A stretch of DNA of 64,000 nt, taken from JAJYSO01 sp964495935 (GTDB lineage: Bacteria; Bacteroidota; Bacteroidia; Flavobacteriales; Flavobacteriaceae). A model generated the notes under the pieces. The model saw only the letters and a list, made by a program, of their open reading frames with translations, did no database searches and had not been told where the DNA came from. Numbering within the stretch: the stretch's first letter is position 1; the number at the start of each line of letters is the position of its first letter. Below are positions 62,963 through 64,000 of this stretch, in pieces. The position numbers and the translations under genes are program-made. The DNA is taken from NCBI GenBank assembly GCA_964495935.1, contig CAZBXQ010000002.1, forward strand, positions 1 through 64,000, read 5' to 3'.

Positions 62963-64000
62963 ATGCCTGAGATTATCCCTTTTCGTGCGGTGCGCCCCAT
63001 CCCAGACAAGGTGAGCCTAATAGCCTCACGATCGTATGAAAGTTATACTCCCCAAGAGCGTCGAATCCAAATGGAGGCCAACCCGCTCTCTTTTCTACAT
63101 ATCATTAATCCGGGGTATAAACGGCATAAATCCATATCGGGGGAAAAAAGATACTACCGCGTTCGCCATCGATATGACGAATTTAAAAGTAACGGCTATT
63201 TGATCAAAGACTCCCGGCCTTGTTATTATTTACATAAAATCATCAATCGGGAAAATCAGGTTTTTCATGGTATTGTAGGAGCCGCCTCTGTTGCCGATTA
63301 TCGCAGCAATAAAATTAAACGACATGAGGAAACCCTTTCCAAACGGGTAAACACTTTCAAAGAATACCTGGATATCACCCGTTTCAATGCCGAACCGGTG
63401 CTGCTCACCTATCCCGACAACCCCGTTATCAATGGAATTTTCCTTCAAATTACAGCACATCGAGCAGAATATGAGTTTACTACAACCTCCGGAGACACCC
63501 ATTGCCTCTGGGTGGTGGACAATCCGGAGCATCAACGAATCATAACGGCCGAATTTGCCGGAATGGAAAAAATGTATATCGCCGACGGCCATCACCGAAC
63601 AGCAGCTTCAGCCGCCTTGGCAGAAGCCGATTCGCAGTCAAAAGATCCCATCCTCCGAGAAGGTCCCTCTCAATATTTTATGGTTTTCTCGATTCCCGAA
63701 AGTGAACTGCAAATTCACGAGTTCAACCGGCTTATAAAAGACTTGAATGGATTGGAGAAAGAAGAATTCCTGATTAAACTCAACAACTATTATCACATCA
63801 ACAACCGAGGCAATGCCTACTACGGCCCCCGTCACCAGAAACACTTTTCGATGTATCTCGACGGGGAGTTTTATGCACTTCGTCTCAGAAAGCATAAATA
63901 TCAATTTCTGAATGCGCTTTCCAAATTGGACGTTAAAATTTTATATGACACTATATTAAACCCTATCTTGGGGATAACCAATCTTCGTCATCATGAACGG
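62963..64000 (+). CDS. DUF1015 family protein (partial, runs off the window)
   Basis: 346 codons are present without a stop to position 64000. It starts at ATG 62963, 3 nt after the dehydrogenase stop. It shows PFRAVRPIPDKVSLIASRSY at the start, then NPLSFLHIINP, YYLHKIINREN, GIVGAASVADY, KRHEETLSKRV and MYIADGHHRTAAS, which are conserved in DUF1015 proteins of Bacteria. Function is unknown; relatives often neighbour serine biosynthesis genes (serA/serC). The third gene of the operon starting at 61073. Confidence 0.92.
   Translation, partial: MPEIIPFRAVRPIPDKVSLIASRSYESYTPQERRIQMEANPLSFLHIINPGYKRHKSISGEKRYYRVRHRYDEFKSNGYLIKDSRPCYYLHKIINRENQVFHGIVGAASVADYRSNKIKRHEETLSKRVNTFKEYLDITRFNAEPVLLTYPDNPVINGIFLQITAHRAEYEFTTTSGDTHCLWVVDNPEHQRIITAEFAGMEKMYIADGHHRTAASAALAEADSQSKDPILREGPSQYFMVFSIPESELQIHEFNRLIKDLNGLEKEEFLIKLNNYYHINNRGNAYYGPRHQKHFSMYLDGEFYALRLRKHKYQFLNALSKLDVKILYDTILNPILGITNLRHHER

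Overview
The window looks like a chromosomal segment of a Bacteroidota bacterium, most likely a member of the Flavobacteriaceae. Evidence: GLPGLI-family secreted proteins beside a TonB-type outer-membrane protein; the gene order purH-mreB-mreC-mreD-PBP2-rodA and ftsK-lolA-lptF/G-ribB; a Bacteroidota-type omega subunit (RpoZ); many promoters carrying the TAnnTTTG -7 hexamer-like box; and few recognisable Shine-Dalgarno sites. The sequence is moderately AT-rich. It contains one 100-base assembly gap (60-159) and ends inside a gene.

Region 1 (1-11156) is the accessory and most unusual part. It is an array of modules. Each module has a short acidic secreted peptide gene (68-95 codons, always an even number of cysteines, conserved leader, variable core) followed by a GLPGLI-family periplasmic protein gene. 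There are five peptide genes (564, 1692, 3444, 4702, 7259) and five full-length GLPGLI genes (843, 1999, 3794, 5637, 7589), plus one truncated chimeric copy (6410-6969). The array ends with a TonB-receptor-like outer-membrane beta-barrel gene (8478-11156). Four of the five peptide genes share the same upstream cassette: overlapping dyads, a TAnnTTTG box, then exactly 30 nt to the ATG. Three modules carry an 11-12 bp hairpin between the peptide and GLPGLI genes. Two peptide genes have damaged leaders (lost ATG; amber codon). Tandem 111-bp repeats, a 234-bp exact duplication and gene-conversion-like tracts show that the locus recombines. I know of no assigned function for this arrangement, so it is my candidate for an undescribed system.

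Region 2 (11813-34725) is largely core. It holds uridine kinase, FtsK, LolA, an LptF/G permease, RibB with a degenerate GTP cyclohydrolase II domain, an OmpA lipoprotein, a SpoU methyltransferase, the cell-shape operon (purH, mreBCD, PBP2, rodA), an O-methyltransferase, tRNA-Thr(CGT), a WecA-like transferase, an S10 peptidase, an amidohydrolase and a YggS-type PLP protein.

Region 3 (34726-64000) starts with a block of imperfect repeats. It continues with an ABC exporter, TruA, PBP1A, a flavin reductase-hemerythrin pair, an aminotransferase, MurB, a small Cys-rich membrane protein, a carboxypeptidase-regulatory-like protein and a small ECF sigma operon with a plausible autoregulated promoter. 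After these come PepD, an SSS symporter with a 37-residue leader protein, a PIG-L deacetylase, AroC, a DAACS symporter, CoaBC-RpoZ-BamD, an MscS-like protein, a Gfo/Idh oxidoreductase, 3-hydroxyacyl-CoA dehydrogenase and a partial DUF1015 protein.

A family of 80-200 bp elements with an 18-bp terminal inverted repeat (MITE-like, no transposase seen) is scattered through the intergenic gaps, with five clear copies and several degenerate ones. Functions are assigned from motifs recognised by eye; no database search was run.
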